A stretch of 64,000 bases of DNA. It comes from Thermosynechococcaceae cyanobacterium Okahandja. GTDB taxonomy: Bacteria > Cyanobacteriota > Cyanobacteriia > Thermosynechococcales > Thermosynechococcaceae. Positions 25,977 to 36,374 of the stretch are shown one piece after another (position 1 is the stretch's first letter; every line of letters starts with the position of its first letter). The notes below the pieces were generated by a model, which saw only the letters and a list, made by a program, of their open reading frames with translations, did not search any database and was not told where the DNA came from. Location of the stretch: positions 930,001-994,000 of the forward strand of contig CP136945.1 in assembly GCA_041530395.1 (NCBI GenBank). The letters are read 5' to 3'. The translations under genes were made by a program, and so were the position numbers.

Positions 25977-27245
25977 ATGGGGTTGCAAGCACCACGGGGT
26001 ACCCGCGATATTTTACCGGCGGAGCGTGTCTATTGGCAGCAGTTGGAGGCCACCGCACGCCAAATTTTAGACCGGGCGGCCTACCGCGAAATTTGTACGC
26101 CTATTTTTGAGCAAACGAGCCTTTTCGAGCGGGGGATTGGTGAGGCAACCGATATTGTGGGCAAGGAAATGTACACCTTTCGCGATCGCGGCGATCGCTC
26201 CTTGACGCTACGTCCGGAGGGGACAGCAGGGGTGGTGCGTGCTTATATCGAGCATGGCCTCCATACTCAGGGGGGGGTACAGCGGTTGTGGTACCTTGGC
26301 CCGATGTTTCGCTACGAGCGGCCTCAATCGGGTCGCTATCGTCAGTTTCATCAGTTGGGGGTAGAGGTGCTCGGCAGTGCCGATGCCCGCGCCGATGCAG
26401 AAGTGATTGCCTTGGCCCTAGATATTCTCAAAGCCCTTGGCCTTGAGGACGTGACGCTGATGCTCAACTCCGTGGGCGATCGCGCCGATCGGGCCCAGTA
26501 CCGCCAAGCGTTGGTCGATTACCTTAGCCCCTACGCGGCTGATTTGGATCCCGATTCCCAAGATCGGCTGCACCGTAACCCCCTGCGGATTCTCGATAGC
26601 AAGGATGCCCGTACCCAAGCGATTGTCGAGGAGGCCCCCCGCCTACTCGACTACCTCAGCGATAGCTCGCGGGCGCATTTTGACCACGTGCAATCCCTCC
26701 TTAGGGAGTTGGGCATTCCCTACCAAATCAACCCCGCTCTCGTGCGAGGACTCGATTACTACACCCACACGGCTTTTGAATTCCAGCAGGGTAGCCTCGG
26801 CACCGAAGGGACGGTCTGCGGTGGTGGTCGCTATGATCACTTGGTTGAAGAGTTGGGCGGGCCAGCGACGCCGGCCATTGGCTGGGCGATGGGGCTAGAG
26901 CGGTTGATCTTACTGATGGGCGATCGCCCCCTTGAACCCAGAACGGTTCCCTACCTTTACGTCGTGAGCCGTGGCAGCAGTGCCGAGCGCCAGGGGGTTG
27001 TCCTAGCCCAACAGCTACGGCATCAGGGATATACGGTTGAGGTAGATCTCAGTGGCAGTAGCTTCAAAAACCAACTGAAGCGCGCCAATCGCAGCGGTGC
27101 AACCCACTGCCTTGTTATTGGTGAAGAGGAAGCCGCCGCCCACACCGTCCAAGTTAAATGGCTGGCCTCGGGTGAGCAGGAGGTTCTCAGCCAAAGTGAG
27201 TTACTCTCCTGTGCGGGGCGATCGCGCCTGTTTGGCCAGCAATGA
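25977..27245 (+). CDS. hisS: histidyl-tRNA synthetase
   Basis: This class II synthetase charges tRNA-His. The 422-residue length is typical. Motifs in order are GTRDILPAE at the N-terminus, [12 protein letters not shown] (motif 2 entrance), the histidine-specific LVRGLDYYTHTAFEF and GGGRYDHL blocks, motif 3 GWAMGLERL, and the C-terminal anticodon-binding domain starting near VPYLYVVSRG. Its TGA overlaps the ATG of the next gene (ATGA). Confidence 0.97.
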   Translation: MGLQAPRGTRDILPAERVYWQQLEATARQILDRAAYREICTPIFEQTSLFERGIGEATDIVGKEMYTFRDRGDRSLTLRPEGTAGVVRAYIEHGLHTQGGVQRLWYLGPMFRYERPQSGRYRQFHQLGVEVLGSADARADAEVIALALDILKALGLEDVTLMLNSVGDRADRAQYRQALVDYLSPYAADLDPDSQDRLHRNPLRILDSKDARTQAIVEEAPRLLDYLSDSSRAHFDHVQSLLRELGIPYQINPALVRGLDYYTHTAFEFQQGSLGTEGTVCGGGRYDHLVEELGGPATPAIGWAMGLERLILLMGDRPLEPRTVPYLYVVSRGSSAERQGVVLAQQLRHQGYTVEVDLSGSSFKNQLKRANRSGATHCLVIGEEEAAAHTVQVKWLASGEQEVLSQSELLSCAGRSRLFGQQ

Positions 27246-27928
27246 CCCATGCCTATTTTTTAATTGCCCATGGTAGCCCCAGTGCCTATCCGCAACAGGC
27301 CATGGCACAACTGGTGCAGTACCTCGCGCCGCTGGGTCATGTGGGCTGGGGTGCCCTAGAGTGCCAAGAGATGCCCCTTGAGGGGCAAATTCAGTGCTTT
27401 TGCCAACAGGTTCAGCAACCCGTGGTGCTCTTACCCTTATTTTTGCTGCCCGGCAATCATGTGGTCGTGGATGTGCCTGCCGCCATTGCCGTGGCCCAAG
27501 CGGTCACGTCTCTCCCATTGCAGTGTTTGTCCTTTTTAGGCAGCCAACCCCACTTTCAAACATGGCTACAAGAGCAGCTTGTCAGGGTTGAAGCCAACAT
27601 TTTGGTGGGGCACGGTAGCCGCCGACCTGCGGTTTTACCGTGGTTTCAGCAGTTGTGTGCGTCCTTGGGGGTGCTGCCCGCCCTCCTGAGTGCCCCCGAT
27701 AGCCTTGCCCAAGCTCTCCACCAGCGACAGCGCTTAGGGCATTGCCAGAGCCATCTCTTTGGCTACTTTCTCTTTGGGGGCAAAACCGTGGATGCCTTTA
27801 CCGCCCAGGTGCAACAGCTACAGGCGGCCTATCCACAGCAGCGGCTACACATCTCGCCCGCGATCGCCCTAACACCGGAGTTTGCCGCCATGATTGCCAA
27901 GATTTTAGCGGAGGGTGCCACCCAATGA
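27242..27928 (+). CDS. CbiX/SirB-family sirohydrochlorin chelatase
   Basis: The 228-residue protein has two CbiX-like halves, each opened by a chelatase motif: IAHGSPS near residue 10 and VGHGSRRPAVLPWF near residue 122. These enzymes insert Fe2+ or Co2+ into sirohydrochlorin for siroheme or cobalamin. The metal cannot be told from the sequence. A GTG, TTG or ATG check favours the ATG at 27242, which overlaps the hisS stop. The end overlaps csaB by four bases. Confidence 0.85.
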   Translation: MTHAYFLIAHGSPSAYPQQAMAQLVQYLAPLGHVGWGALECQEMPLEGQIQCFCQQVQQPVVLLPLFLLPGNHVVVDVPAAIAVAQAVTSLPLQCLSFLGSQPHFQTWLQEQLVRVEANILVGHGSRRPAVLPWFQQLCASLGVLPALLSAPDSLAQALHQRQRLGHCQSHLFGYFLFGGKTVDAFTAQVQQLQAAYPQQRLHISPAIALTPEFAAMIAKILAEGATQ

Positions 27929-28959
27929 GACAGGCATTTTTGTGTGGCTATTATGGCTACGGCAATGCGGGTGATGAAGCCCTCTTAGCCACCCTCCTTG
28001 ACCAACTCCCTGCCCACTTCAGCCCAGTTGTGCTCAGTGGTGATCCCCAAACGACTGCTGCCCTCTATGGCGTGGCCACCTGCGATCGCCGGCGGTGGGG
28101 ACAGGTATTGCAAACGCTGCGCCAGAGTGAAGTGTTTATTTGGGGTGGCGGCAGCCTCATTCAAGATGTCACAAGTTGGCGGAGTCCCCTCTACTACCTT
28201 GGTCTGATGACCTTGGCCCAACAACTGGGCTGCCGTACCCTCGCTTGGGCGCAAGGGATTGGCCCCGTCAAATCACCCTTCTATCGTTGGTGGCTGCGGC
28301 AACTCCTGCGGCGATGCGTGGCGGTAACCGTGCGGGACTCCGGCTCGGCGGCGCTGCTGCGCCAATGGCAGATTCCCCACCAACAGGGGGCGGATCCGGT
28401 TTGGCTGATGGGTGCCGCAACAACTGCTCAAGGTCAATGGAGCCGTACCTGCACCATCGCGGTGTCCTTACGCCCCCACCCGAGCCTGACCCCTGAACGC
28501 TTTGCCATCCTTGCGAGCGCCCTGCGCTCTTGGCAAGACGCTTCAGGCATAGAGATCTTGCTACTGCCGTTTCAGCCGCAACAGGATCTACCTTTGGCTG
28601 AGCAACTCCGTGAACAACTACTACCGACCCACACTCACCTCCTCTCTCTTGCGGATCCGCGGCAGATCAAGGGGGTGCTGGCCACGGTACAGGGGGCGAT
28701 CGCCATGCGCCTCCATGCCCTGATTATGGCCGCCAGTGTGGGTTGCCCCTGCTTTGCCCTCAGCTATGATCCCAAAGTGAGCCATCTAATGGCCGATACC
28801 GGGATGCACGGCTGTGAACTAACGGCCTTGCCCTCTAGCCCCCATACCCTTGTCTCCCAATGGCAGGATCACTGGCGATCGGAGCAGTCCCGCCCCAATT
28901 ACCAAACCTATCGAGACTCCGCCAACGTACACAAAGCCATTCTGGCAGAATTGTTTTGA
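27925..28959 (+). CDS. csaB: polysaccharide pyruvyl transferase CsaB
   Basis: CsaB adds pyruvate ketals to cell-wall-linked polysaccharide, which in several bacteria forms the anchor for S-layer (SLH-domain) proteins. The 344-residue product begins with FLCGYYGYGNAGDEALL, the family N-terminal block, and contains EVFIWGGGSLIQD, LAWAQGIGPV and the C-terminal AMRLHALIMAASVGCP loop. The ATG at 27925 overlaps the upstream TGA (ATGA); longer readings run back into cbiX and are not coding. Confidence 0.92.
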   Translation: MRQAFLCGYYGYGNAGDEALLATLLDQLPAHFSPVVLSGDPQTTAALYGVATCDRRRWGQVLQTLRQSEVFIWGGGSLIQDVTSWRSPLYYLGLMTLAQQLGCRTLAWAQGIGPVKSPFYRWWLRQLLRRCVAVTVRDSGSAALLRQWQIPHQQGADPVWLMGAATTAQGQWSRTCTIAVSLRPHPSLTPERFAILASALRSWQDASGIEILLLPFQPQQDLPLAEQLREQLLPTHTHLLSLADPRQIKGVLATVQGAIAMRLHALIMAASVGCPCFALSYDPKVSHLMADTGMHGCELTALPSSPHTLVSQWQDHWRSEQSRPNYQTYRDSANVHKAILAELF

Positions 28960-29086
28960 TATATACACCCAGAAGTGTTGAATTTTGGGCTGGAACAGGA
29001 CAGCCAAGTCATCGGTTGTGAGTGTTAAGCTTAGCCAAGAAACACTAGGAGAGTGGTTGCAGTGGTTTTTATTACATCAGACCTCT

Positions 29087-29599
29087 ATGAACCCTGTAAT
29101 TGTAATTAGAGACGAAACGGAGGCCGACGCTAGAATCATAACCGAGGTCACCATTGCAGCATTCAAAACGCTAGAGATCAGCACCCATACGGAGCAATTT
29201 ATCATTGAGGCACTCCGTGCTGCAAAGGCTCTGACCCTATCGCTGGTCGCAGACGTAGATGGGCGTGTGGTTGGGCATATTGCATTCTCTCCCGTGAGCA
29301 TGTCGGACGGTACCATGCACTGGTACGGACTTGGCCCCGTTTCGGTGTTACCGGAGTATCAGCGAAAAGGTATTGGCACAGCCTTGATACAGGAAGGGCT
29401 ATCACGATTAAAAGTGCTAGGTGCCAAAGGCTGCTGTCTCGTCGGTTATCCACACTACTATAGGAAATTTGGCTTTGAGAATGTTACTGGACTTGGCCAC
29501 GAGGGCGTTCCGCAAGAGGTATTTTTCGTACTTTCATTTGACGGGCATATACCGCAGGGCACCGTCATTTTTCATGAAGCATTCAAAGCCGAGGGCTAA
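29087..29599 (+). CDS. GNAT-family N-acetyltransferase
   Basis: The 170-residue product has the GNAT acetyl-CoA loop in LPEYQRKGIGTALIQEGL (R-x-x-G-I-G) and the YYRKFGFE block typical of YhbS-type members. The substrate is unknown. I chose the ATG at 29087 (MNPVIVIRDE), where family similarity begins. The gene and the 138 bp after it (29600-29737, no gene seen) are richer in A and T and poorer in HIP1 sites than the genes around them, so horizontal acquisition is plausible. Confidence 0.85.
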   Translation: MNPVIVIRDETEADARIITEVTIAAFKTLEISTHTEQFIIEALRAAKALTLSLVADVDGRVVGHIAFSPVSMSDGTMHWYGLGPVSVLPEYQRKGIGTALIQEGLSRLKVLGAKGCCLVGYPHYYRKFGFENVTGLGHEGVPQEVFFVLSFDGHIPQGTVIFHEAFKAEG

Positions 29600-29737
29600 C
29601 CGCTACTACCGACGTTTGGTAGGTTCTTCTAGCTATACGGTGATAAGGAGCGCTAACGGAGGTGACAACTGCCTTGTTTATTGACTGCCAACGAAAGCGA
29701 GGCAATCACTTTTGCAACCACTCCGTCAGTAGTCGTA

Positions 29738-30946
29738 TTAGGGATCGCTGGTAATGGCTTCCTGTTCATCTTTTGGCGGTGTAGCCGCAACGCTAGGGCT
29801 AGGGGCAGGGGTTTCTGGCGGGGGTGCGGGGGCATCTACCCGGGTGGCATGGAGGGCAAGGAGTTGCTGCTCTAAAGTTTGGCTAGAGGAGAGCAACCGA
29901 TTTAAGACTTGAATCAAGCGGCGTAGATCTGATTGAAAGGATTCATCGCCAGTAATTTTGAGTAAATCATTGGTCAGCTTTTGGGCATTGACAAACGTGG
30001 CGCGAGCCGCATCTAAGGTTTGGGCAATCGAGAGCATAATCATCGGGCTGCTGAGGGTGCCGGAGACACGGTTCAAATTGGCCGCCGCCTCTGCCCCATT
30101 TTTGGCAAGGGTTTCTAGATTTGCCAAGAGTTCGCCTTGGTCGAGGCGATCCACAAAGGGAGTCAAGGCATTGAGGGTGGTGCGGAGGTCGCGGGCGGCA
30201 CCGTCGATATTGCGTAGTGCCGAGTTAATGGTATTGCGGTTAACCTCGATGAGTTCACTCATTTGGTTAGCGGCGCGGGTCACGGCTTGGGAGGCATCAC
30301 TAAAGTTGCGTAGCTCAGCCCGTGCTTGGGTGCTCAGGGCATTAAAGTTATCCACCGCCGTATCAATTTTGGCCAAGGATTGGTCGGCGCGGCTCACCGT
30401 TCGGGTTGTACCCAAAATGAGGGTATTGGCATTGTTGATGATACCGGACTGCTCAAGGGCCGTGGTAAAGTTTGTGGCGGCTCGCACCAGATCGTCAAGG
30501 CTGGTACCGCGCACCCCGGCAATGCGATCGCCATTGCAGTACACCAACTCGGGCTGACACTTTGGTGCAAAAGCAGTCACCCCCTCAGGAATTTCGGACA
30601 CCACTTCCGGGGGAGTAAAGTCTAGATGCGCTTGGCCAATGAAACTGGATTGGCGAATTTCCGGCACGGCACCGCGGGGAATGAGGACATTGTTCACCCG
30701 CAATGCCACCCTGACCCCGTTAGGACCAAAGCCAATCTCTGTAACCCGCCCCACCTGTACGCCGCGAAACCGGACTTGGGTGCCCACCGCTAGCCCCGGC
30801 GCTGACTCTAGATCCACCTCAAGGGTGTAGCTATTGGCACCGGCAATATTGCCCCGCAGCCACAGCAGCGAGATACCTAAAATACCTAATCCTGCCAAAA
30901 TAAAAAGCCCAACCAAGCTTTCTTGGACACGTCGTGACTGGATCAT
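29738..30946 (-). CDS. MCE/MlaD-domain lipid-transport protein
   Basis: The 402-residue protein has one N-terminal transmembrane helix (about residues 10-30) and a single MCE/MlaD domain (about 38-120, with GLAVGTQVRFRGVQVGRVTEI). A long helical region follows, and then a Pro-rich C-terminal tail. By family it is the periplasmic substrate-binding part of an ABC system moving phospholipid between membranes, the counterpart of plastid TGD2. The permease and ATPase (MlaE/MlaF) are not adjacent, which is common in cyanobacteria. Confidence 0.9.
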   Translation of the reverse strand: MIQSRRVQESLVGLFILAGLGILGISLLWLRGNIAGANSYTLEVDLESAPGLAVGTQVRFRGVQVGRVTEIGFGPNGVRVALRVNNVLIPRGAVPEIRQSSFIGQAHLDFTPPEVVSEIPEGVTAFAPKCQPELVYCNGDRIAGVRGTSLDDLVRAATNFTTALEQSGIINNANTLILGTTRTVSRADQSLAKIDTAVDNFNALSTQARAELRNFSDASQAVTRAANQMSELIEVNRNTINSALRNIDGAARDLRTTLNALTPFVDRLDQGELLANLETLAKNGAEAAANLNRVSGTLSSPMIMLSIAQTLDAARATFVNAQKLTNDLLKITGDESFQSDLRRLIQVLNRLLSSSQTLEQQLLALHATRVDAPAPPPETPAPSPSVAATPPKDEQEAITSDP

Positions 30947-31137
30947 GGGGGTTCACTCCTGCCTGAACTGGGTGAAAACGTAGGGCACCACGCTGGAGGC
31001 GGCGGCCTAATGCAACTATAAATGCAACTATAGTCGATGACGATTCCTGCGGATCGCGAAAGCAACCGCAGTACAATACAAGGAGGTTACTGTGGTTGGC
31101 ATCAACCCATGGCTGGCATTTAACCTTTGAAAAACCT

Positions 31138-32109
31138 ATGGATTTATTGACGCTTGAAAGCTGGCTCGATAATACCGCCTTTGCGGTTCTTTTTGTCACG
31201 ATGTTACTGTACTGGCTGGGAGCGGCATTTCCCCAGTGGTCGGGGTTACCAGCGGCGGGTCGCACCGGCATGGCGATCGCCAACCTATGTATTACAGGTC
31301 TTTTGGCGGCGCGCTGGATCGAGGGGGGCTATTTCCCCATCAGTAACCTCTACGAATCGCTATTCTTTTTGAGCTGGGGTCTGACGGCGATGCATTTTGT
31401 CGCCGAGTCGATGAGTGGTCAGCGCTTGGTGGGGGTGGTGACTGCGCCGGTAGCCATGGGCATTACCGCGTTTGCGGCGCTCTCGTTGCCGCCGGAAATG
31501 CAAACCTCAGCCCCTCTTGTCCCCGCCCTTAAGTCCAATTGGCTCATGATGCACGTGAGTGTGATGATGCTCAGCTATGCCACGCTAATGGTGGGATCGC
31601 TGCTGGCCATGGCCTTCTTGGTGGTCACGTGGGGGCAGCCCGTCAGCCTCAAGGGCAGTTCGGTGGGCACCGGTAGCTTTCGTCGTCCGCCGATGGAGTC
31701 GGCCTCATCCCTAGGCGCGATGGCAAGCAGCAGTACCGCCAGTACTACAGTGGTGAGCCAACCCACAACCGAGCTTAAATTACAGCGCCTCACCCTTGCC
31801 GAAACCCTCGATAACCTGAGTTACCGCATGATTGGCTTAGGGTTTCCGCTGCTGACCATTGGCATTATCTCTGGAGCCGTATGGGCCAACGAAGCGTGGG
31901 GCGCACCCTGGAGTTGGGATCCAAAAGAAACGTGGGCTTTAATTGTTTGGTTGGTGTTTGCCGCCTATCTCCATGCCCGCATTAGCCGCGATTGGCAGGG
32001 ACGCAGACCCGCTATTTTAGCGACCGTTGGCTTTGGCGTTGTCTGGGTTTGCTATTTAGGGGTGAATCTGTTGGGGAAAGGCTTACACTCTTACGGTTGG
32101 TTCTTCTAG
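31138..32109 (+). CDS. ccsA: c-type cytochrome biogenesis protein CcsA (Ycf5)
   Basis: CcsA, with Ccs1, exports heme and ligates it to apocytochromes such as cytochrome f and c6 on the lumen side (system II). The roughly 323-residue protein has about eight helices. The heme-handling WWD motif is visible as [15 protein letters not shown] near residue 254, and conserved histidines occur in [13 protein letters not shown] and GKGLHSYGW. The Ser/Thr-rich loop near residues 175-215 is long. I start at the ATG at 31138. Confidence 0.93.
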   Translation: MDLLTLESWLDNTAFAVLFVTMLLYWLGAAFPQWSGLPAAGRTGMAIANLCITGLLAARWIEGGYFPISNLYESLFFLSWGLTAMHFVAESMSGQRLVGVVTAPVAMGITAFAALSLPPEMQTSAPLVPALKSNWLMMHVSVMMLSYATLMVGSLLAMAFLVVTWGQPVSLKGSSVGTGSFRRPPMESASSLGAMASSSTASTTVVSQPTTELKLQRLTLAETLDNLSYRMIGLGFPLLTIGIISGAVWANEAWGAPWSWDPKETWALIVWLVFAAYLHARISRDWQGRRPAILATVGFGVVWVCYLGVNLLGKGLHSYGWFF

Positions 32110-32119
32110 GACAGTAGCG

Positions 32120-33127
32120 GTGTGGAGCCTTTACCATGCCCGTTTGCACCGCCACCTCAAAGAAGAACAGTGGCTGCCACCCCGAGCCAGAATTCTGATG
32201 GCGGTCTCCGGTGGGCAGGATTCCGTTTGTTTGGCCAAACTCCTCCTCGATTTGCAGCCCCACTGGCAGTGGCACTTGGCAATAGTTCACTGCAATCATT
32301 GCTGGCGGCAAGATAGTACTGCTAACGCTGAGTTTGTCCAAGGGTTGGCCGCCCAGTGGCAGTTACCCTGTGAGGTGGTGACCGCCCGTGAGGTGCCGAC
32401 CACAGAAGCGGCAGCGCGAATCTGGCGCTATCAGGTGTTTAGGGAGGTTGCCCATCGCTTTAACTGTGGCCATGTGGTGACCGGCCACACCCAGAGCGAT
32501 CGCGCCGAAACGGTTCTACTCAACCTCCTGCGCGGTGCGGGGGGGGCGGGCTTAAGTACGCTGTCCCCGGTGCGTACCCTAGGAGATGTGCAGGTGGTGC
32601 GTCCCCTCTTGCACATGAGCCGCACTGATACGGCCAGAGTATGCCAACAACAGCAGTTAGCCATTTGGCAGGATACAACCAATTTTGACTGCCGCTATCG
32701 CCGTAATCGGGTGCGTCAGGAGTTGATGCCTTACCTGCGGCAACACTTTAACGCCAATGTGGAGGCAGTCTTAGCCCAAACCGCAGAGCTACTGGCAGCG
32801 GATCAGGCCTATTTTGCCGCTGAGGTGGCCCGTCTAGCGCCCCTCGTGATCCGCGCCGATAGACCTGCCCTCGATCGCGATCGCCTGCGGCAGTTACCTT
32901 TAGCCCTACAGCGACGGTTGATCCAGTCCTTTTTAGAGCAACATCTCCCCCATGGGCTAAATTTTCGGGTGGTGGAAGCGGTACGCCAACTTATTGATGC
33001 CCCCAACGGCGCTCAAATCAGTACGCTGGCCGGGGGGTATAGCCTACGGGTGCAGGGACACTGGTTGCAGCTTATGGCTCTAGGGGCACCACCGTCACAA
33101 TCTGCTCCTGCGGATTCAGTGGGGTAA
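32120..33127 (+). CDS. tilS: tRNA(Ile)-lysidine synthase
   Basis: TilS adds lysine to C34 of tRNA-Ile(CAU), changing both its codon reading and its charging. The PP-loop SGGQDS lies at residues 30-35, followed by [28 protein letters not shown] and [11 protein letters not shown]. At 335 residues the C-terminal part is shorter than in E. coli, as in most cyanobacteria. Translation appears to start at a GTG 11 bp after ccsA. The 3' end overlaps the convergent topoisomerase gene by 56 bp. Confidence 0.93.
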   Translation: MWSLYHARLHRHLKEEQWLPPRARILMAVSGGQDSVCLAKLLLDLQPHWQWHLAIVHCNHCWRQDSTANAEFVQGLAAQWQLPCEVVTAREVPTTEAAARIWRYQVFREVAHRFNCGHVVTGHTQSDRAETVLLNLLRGAGGAGLSTLSPVRTLGDVQVVRPLLHMSRTDTARVCQQQQLAIWQDTTNFDCRYRRNRVRQELMPYLRQHFNANVEAVLAQTAELLAADQAYFAAEVARLAPLVIRADRPALDRDRLRQLPLALQRRLIQSFLEQHLPHGLNFRVVEAVRQLIDAPNGAQISTLAGGYSLRVQGHWLQLMALGAPPSQSAPADSVG

Positions 33128-35510
33128 GGGGCACCCCCACCGCATCTTTGTTGAGGATGGGGACGCCCTCGCCAGTCGTGATCCACGCCCGCTCTTGGTT
33201 GGTCACAACGGCCATGGGGATTCCACGGCGGCCAATGCCTGCCAGCCGATCTGCCTTTTGCCGCAGCGGCATGATTAGCTGCCCCAAGTGCCCGAGGGGG
33301 ACTGGCTCAATCAGGGGGAGGGGCACCTGTTTGGCTAGGCCAGTGGCACTCACCAGTAAGAGATGATCTAGCGCCCCAAGGGCGATCGCCCCCACAAGGG
33401 TTTCCTGAAGACTCAGGCGCAGGGCGGGCTGGCCTTGATTGAGGCGACCTAGGGCCGGAATCGCCTCGGCCAAAAAGTGAAACACCCGTCCCCGGGACGT
33501 GGCCAGTACCAGATGATCGCTGCTCGGCGCAAGGGGCAACACCCAGCCTACAGCATCCCCCGCTTTTAATTTGGTCAATTGCAGGCCGCGGCCACTCAAC
33601 TCCTGAAGTTCGGCCACTGGAATGGCTTTGATCCGTCCTTGGCGCGTCAGCAAAATGAGGGTTTCTACCGCCTCTTGGGGGGGCAAGACCGTTAAAAGGC
33701 TGTCTGATTGCGCCGACTCCGGCAACAGGGTCAAAATCGGCTGACCGCGATCGCGCCGACTGGTGAGGGGTAAACGCTCCACATCTAAGGGATAGACTTT
33801 GCCCCCGGCGGTAAACACCCACAGCCGATCGGTGGGTTGTACCGTCAGCGTCAATGGCAGCGGTTCCGACCAAGGTAACCACGTCTGGTGCTCTAGGCGC
33901 GGGCGACTGCGCTGGGGAAAGCAGCGGCCATAGCCCCGTCCGTTAATTTCAAGGCACAGGGGGTCGTTACTGGGGGTTGCCACGGTGGCGGCTTGGGGGG
34001 AGGGCGGTCCCTCCTGCAGAATCTGGGTACGACGGGGGTCGCCAAACTGTTTTTTAAGCTGGCGCAGGTCTTTTTTCAGGGCTTTCAGGCGTTCAGGACG
34101 CTGGTTAATCAGGGTTTCTAGGGTTTGGATGCGCTCCCTTAGCGCCACCTGTTCCGCCTCAAGGTGGCTGCGCTCCTGCTGGGTGAGCCGCCGCAGGGGC
34201 ATGGCAATGAGGGCACTAGCCTGGCGATCGCTCAGGTGCAACTGGCTCATTAGTTCCCGCTGCGCCGTTGTCCCATCCACCGCCGACCGCAAAATGTGAA
34301 TTAAGGTATCGAGGGCATTTAAGCCCACCAACAGCCCGCTCACAATGTGGAGGCGCTCTTGGGTGGTTGCGAGATCATGGCGGTACTGGCGCAGTAGTGT
34401 TGCTTCGCGAAAGGCCAAAAACTCTTTCAACATCTCCTTGAGGGACAGTTGGCGCGGTTGATTGGCCACCAGCGCCATCAGGTTAATGCCGTAGGTGACC
34501 TGTAGGGCACTTAGGCGATAAAGTTGCTCGAGCAGATGCTCCGGGTCAGTATCCCGCTTTAGTTCAATGACCACCCGCATCCCGTCGCGATCGCTTTCGT
34601 CCCGCAGGTCGGCAATCCCCTCGATGCGTCCCTGATTCACCAGTTCCGCCAGTTTCTCAATCCATGCCGCCTTATTGACCTGATAGGGCAACTCCCGCAC
34701 AACAATGGCTTGACGGCGATGGCGACCCCGACCGGGTTGGATATCCTCAAGGCTAACCACCCCCCGCAACGTAATGGTGCCGCGTCCAGTTTCATAAGCT
34801 CGCTGGAGTTCACTGCCATCGACAATGATGCCCCCCGTGGGAAAATCCGGCCCCGGCAAATGCGGCAACAGGTCGGGTAGCCCAATCTCCGGCTGGTTAA
34901 TCAGGGCAATTAGGGCATCCACCACTTCCCCCAGATTGTGGGGGGGGATGTTCGTGGCCATACCCACGGCAATACCGGTGGCCCCATTCAGTAGCAGAAT
35001 GGGTAACTGCGCCGGTAAGACAAGGGGTTCCTGTTGCGAGCTATCAAAGTTAGGGACAAAATCAACAATGGCATCGCTAATCCCGGCCAACAACGTATCG
35101 TGGGCGATCGCCGCCAAACGGGTCTCGGTGTAGCGCATGGCAGCGGGCGGGTCATTATCAATCGAGCCAAAATTACCATGGCCCGCCAGCAGTGGATAGC
35201 GGCTGCTAAAGGGCTGCACTAGGCGAACCAGCGCCTCATAAACCGCCTGATCGCCGTGGGGGTGATACTTCCCCAACACATCGCCCACCACCCGCGCACA
35301 CTTGCGGAAGGGGCGATCGGGGGTTAACCCTAGCTCATACATGGCGTAGAGAATCCGGCGATGCACCGGTTTAAGACCATCTCGCACATCCGGTAATGCC
35401 CGTCCCACAATCACACTCATGGCGTACTCCAAATAGGAGCGCTGCATTTCACTGTGGAGCGCTGTGGGAATGACTTGTCCGTGAGCCAGTAAATCCAGTT
35501 GTTTCGTCAT
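33072..35510 (-). CDS. gyrA: type IIA DNA topoisomerase subunit A (GyrA/ParC family)
   Basis: The roughly 812-residue protein is the DNA breakage-reunion subunit. The catalytic tyrosine is Tyr127 ([10 protein letters not shown]). The quinolone-determining loop reads [12 protein letters not shown], so the positions of E. coli Ser83 and Asp87 are Gln and Glu. The C-terminal beta-pinwheel (about 500-812) has recognisable but diverged blades, and I cannot find a canonical GyrA box (QRRGGKG). It may therefore be the second, ParC-like paralogue that many cyanobacteria carry. I start at the ATG at 35510; the longer frame to 35543 would begin at or before the predicted transcription start. Confidence 0.88.
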   Translation of the reverse strand: MTKQLDLLAHGQVIPTALHSEMQRSYLEYAMSVIVGRALPDVRDGLKPVHRRILYAMYELGLTPDRPFRKCARVVGDVLGKYHPHGDQAVYEALVRLVQPFSSRYPLLAGHGNFGSIDNDPPAAMRYTETRLAAIAHDTLLAGISDAIVDFVPNFDSSQQEPLVLPAQLPILLLNGATGIAVGMATNIPPHNLGEVVDALIALINQPEIGLPDLLPHLPGPDFPTGGIIVDGSELQRAYETGRGTITLRGVVSLEDIQPGRGRHRRQAIVVRELPYQVNKAAWIEKLAELVNQGRIEGIADLRDESDRDGMRVVIELKRDTDPEHLLEQLYRLSALQVTYGINLMALVANQPRQLSLKEMLKEFLAFREATLLRQYRHDLATTQERLHIVSGLLVGLNALDTLIHILRSAVDGTTAQRELMSQLHLSDRQASALIAMPLRRLTQQERSHLEAEQVALRERIQTLETLINQRPERLKALKKDLRQLKKQFGDPRRTQILQEGPPSPQAATVATPSNDPLCLEINGRGYGRCFPQRSRPRLEHQTWLPWSEPLPLTLTVQPTDRLWVFTAGGKVYPLDVERLPLTSRRDRGQPILTLLPESAQSDSLLTVLPPQEAVETLILLTRQGRIKAIPVAELQELSGRGLQLTKLKAGDAVGWVLPLAPSSDHLVLATSRGRVFHFLAEAIPALGRLNQGQPALRLSLQETLVGAIALGALDHLLLVSATGLAKQVPLPLIEPVPLGHLGQLIMPLRQKADRLAGIGRRGIPMAVVTNQERAWITTGEGVPILNKDAVGVPLTPLNPQEQIVTVVPLEP

Positions 35511-35541
35511 ACCTACAACACGTGCGCGAGGGTCATTCCCC

Positions 35542-35569
35542 ACGATACAGGAGTTTTGCGAATTGTAAA
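35542..35569 (-). promoter_or_regulatory. candidate promoter for the topoisomerase A gene
   Basis: On the minus strand TTTACA (35564-35569) and TATCGT (35542-35547) are separated by 16 bp. Transcription from about 35535 fits translation from 35510 but not from 35543. Confidence 0.4.
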
Positions 35570-35627
35570 CAAAGGCTGAGAGGGCAGCAAGCCTGCCGCA
35601 GCATGGGTTGACACCTCACTGATACCC

Positions 35628-36362
35628 CTATTGGCTATTGGCAGTCACGCCCTCAGCAGCAGCCTGATCTAAGAACCATGTACACTGCCCCTCAATGAGC
35701 AAGGCAGGATAGGTGTGGGGGTCACCGGTGCGACGGAGGATATGGCGCAGGGCTGTTTGTTTATTGGCACCGGTCACTAAAAACAGGATCTGCCGCGCCC
35801 GGTTAATCAAGGGGACGGTAAACGTCAGACGCGGTTGGCCATCTTTATTGCCAACGGTAACTAGGCGATCGCGCACCTGGAGGGCGGGCGTGTGGGGAAA
35901 CAGCGAGGCGGTATGTCCGTCAGGCCCCATTCCTAGCAGGATGAGGTCTAATTGCGGCATCGCGTCTGCCTCAGCCGCCAAGACGTGGCGCAGGGTGGCT
36001 TCATAGCGGGCAGCGGCAGCGGCAGGATCCGGCTCATCTGTGGGCATGGGGTGAATATTGGCTGCCGGAATAGCAATGTGGTTAAGCCACGCGGCCATGG
36101 CCATCCCCGCATTACTGTCGGGGTGATCTTGGGGGACGTAGCGTTCATCCCCCCAAAAAATCTGCCATTGCGCCCAAGGGGTATCAGCGCTCACCAACCG
36201 CTCGTAAAGGGGTTTAGGGGTGTTCCCCCCCGCAAGGGCAATGGTGAACTGTCCCCGCGCCTGTAGGGCAGCGGCGGCCTGATCAAGGACAAAGGTATAG
36301 GCGGCAGCGGTCAGTGCCTCAAGGTCAGGAAAGGTTTGCAGGTTGGGGGTGCTCATAGCCAT
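35628..36362 (-). CDS. pgl: 6-phosphogluconolactonase
   Basis: Pgl hydrolyses 6-phosphogluconolactone in the oxidative pentose phosphate pathway, the main route for glycogen use at night in cyanobacteria. The 244-residue product has TIALAGGNTPKPLYERL, IFWGDERYVPQDHPDSNAGMA, and LDLILLGMGPDGHTASLFP with the catalytic-site His. It lies 12 bp downstream of the DUF3769 gene on the same strand. zwf and opcA are not nearby. Confidence 0.94.
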   Translation of the reverse strand: MAMSTPNLQTFPDLEALTAAAYTFVLDQAAAALQARGQFTIALAGGNTPKPLYERLVSADTPWAQWQIFWGDERYVPQDHPDSNAGMAMAAWLNHIAIPAANIHPMPTDEPDPAAAAARYEATLRHVLAAEADAMPQLDLILLGMGPDGHTASLFPHTPALQVRDRLVTVGNKDGQPRLTFTVPLINRARQILFLVTGANKQTALRHILRRTGDPHTYPALLIEGQCTWFLDQAAAEGVTANSQ

Positions 36363-36374
36363 CGGGGGGTAGAG

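Noticed and set aside
29590-29690. Possible integron attC site after the GNAT gene
   Set aside because: AAC-ending and GTT-starting words occur, but no GTTRRRY core box is found at the expected place and no foldable paired arms flank it.
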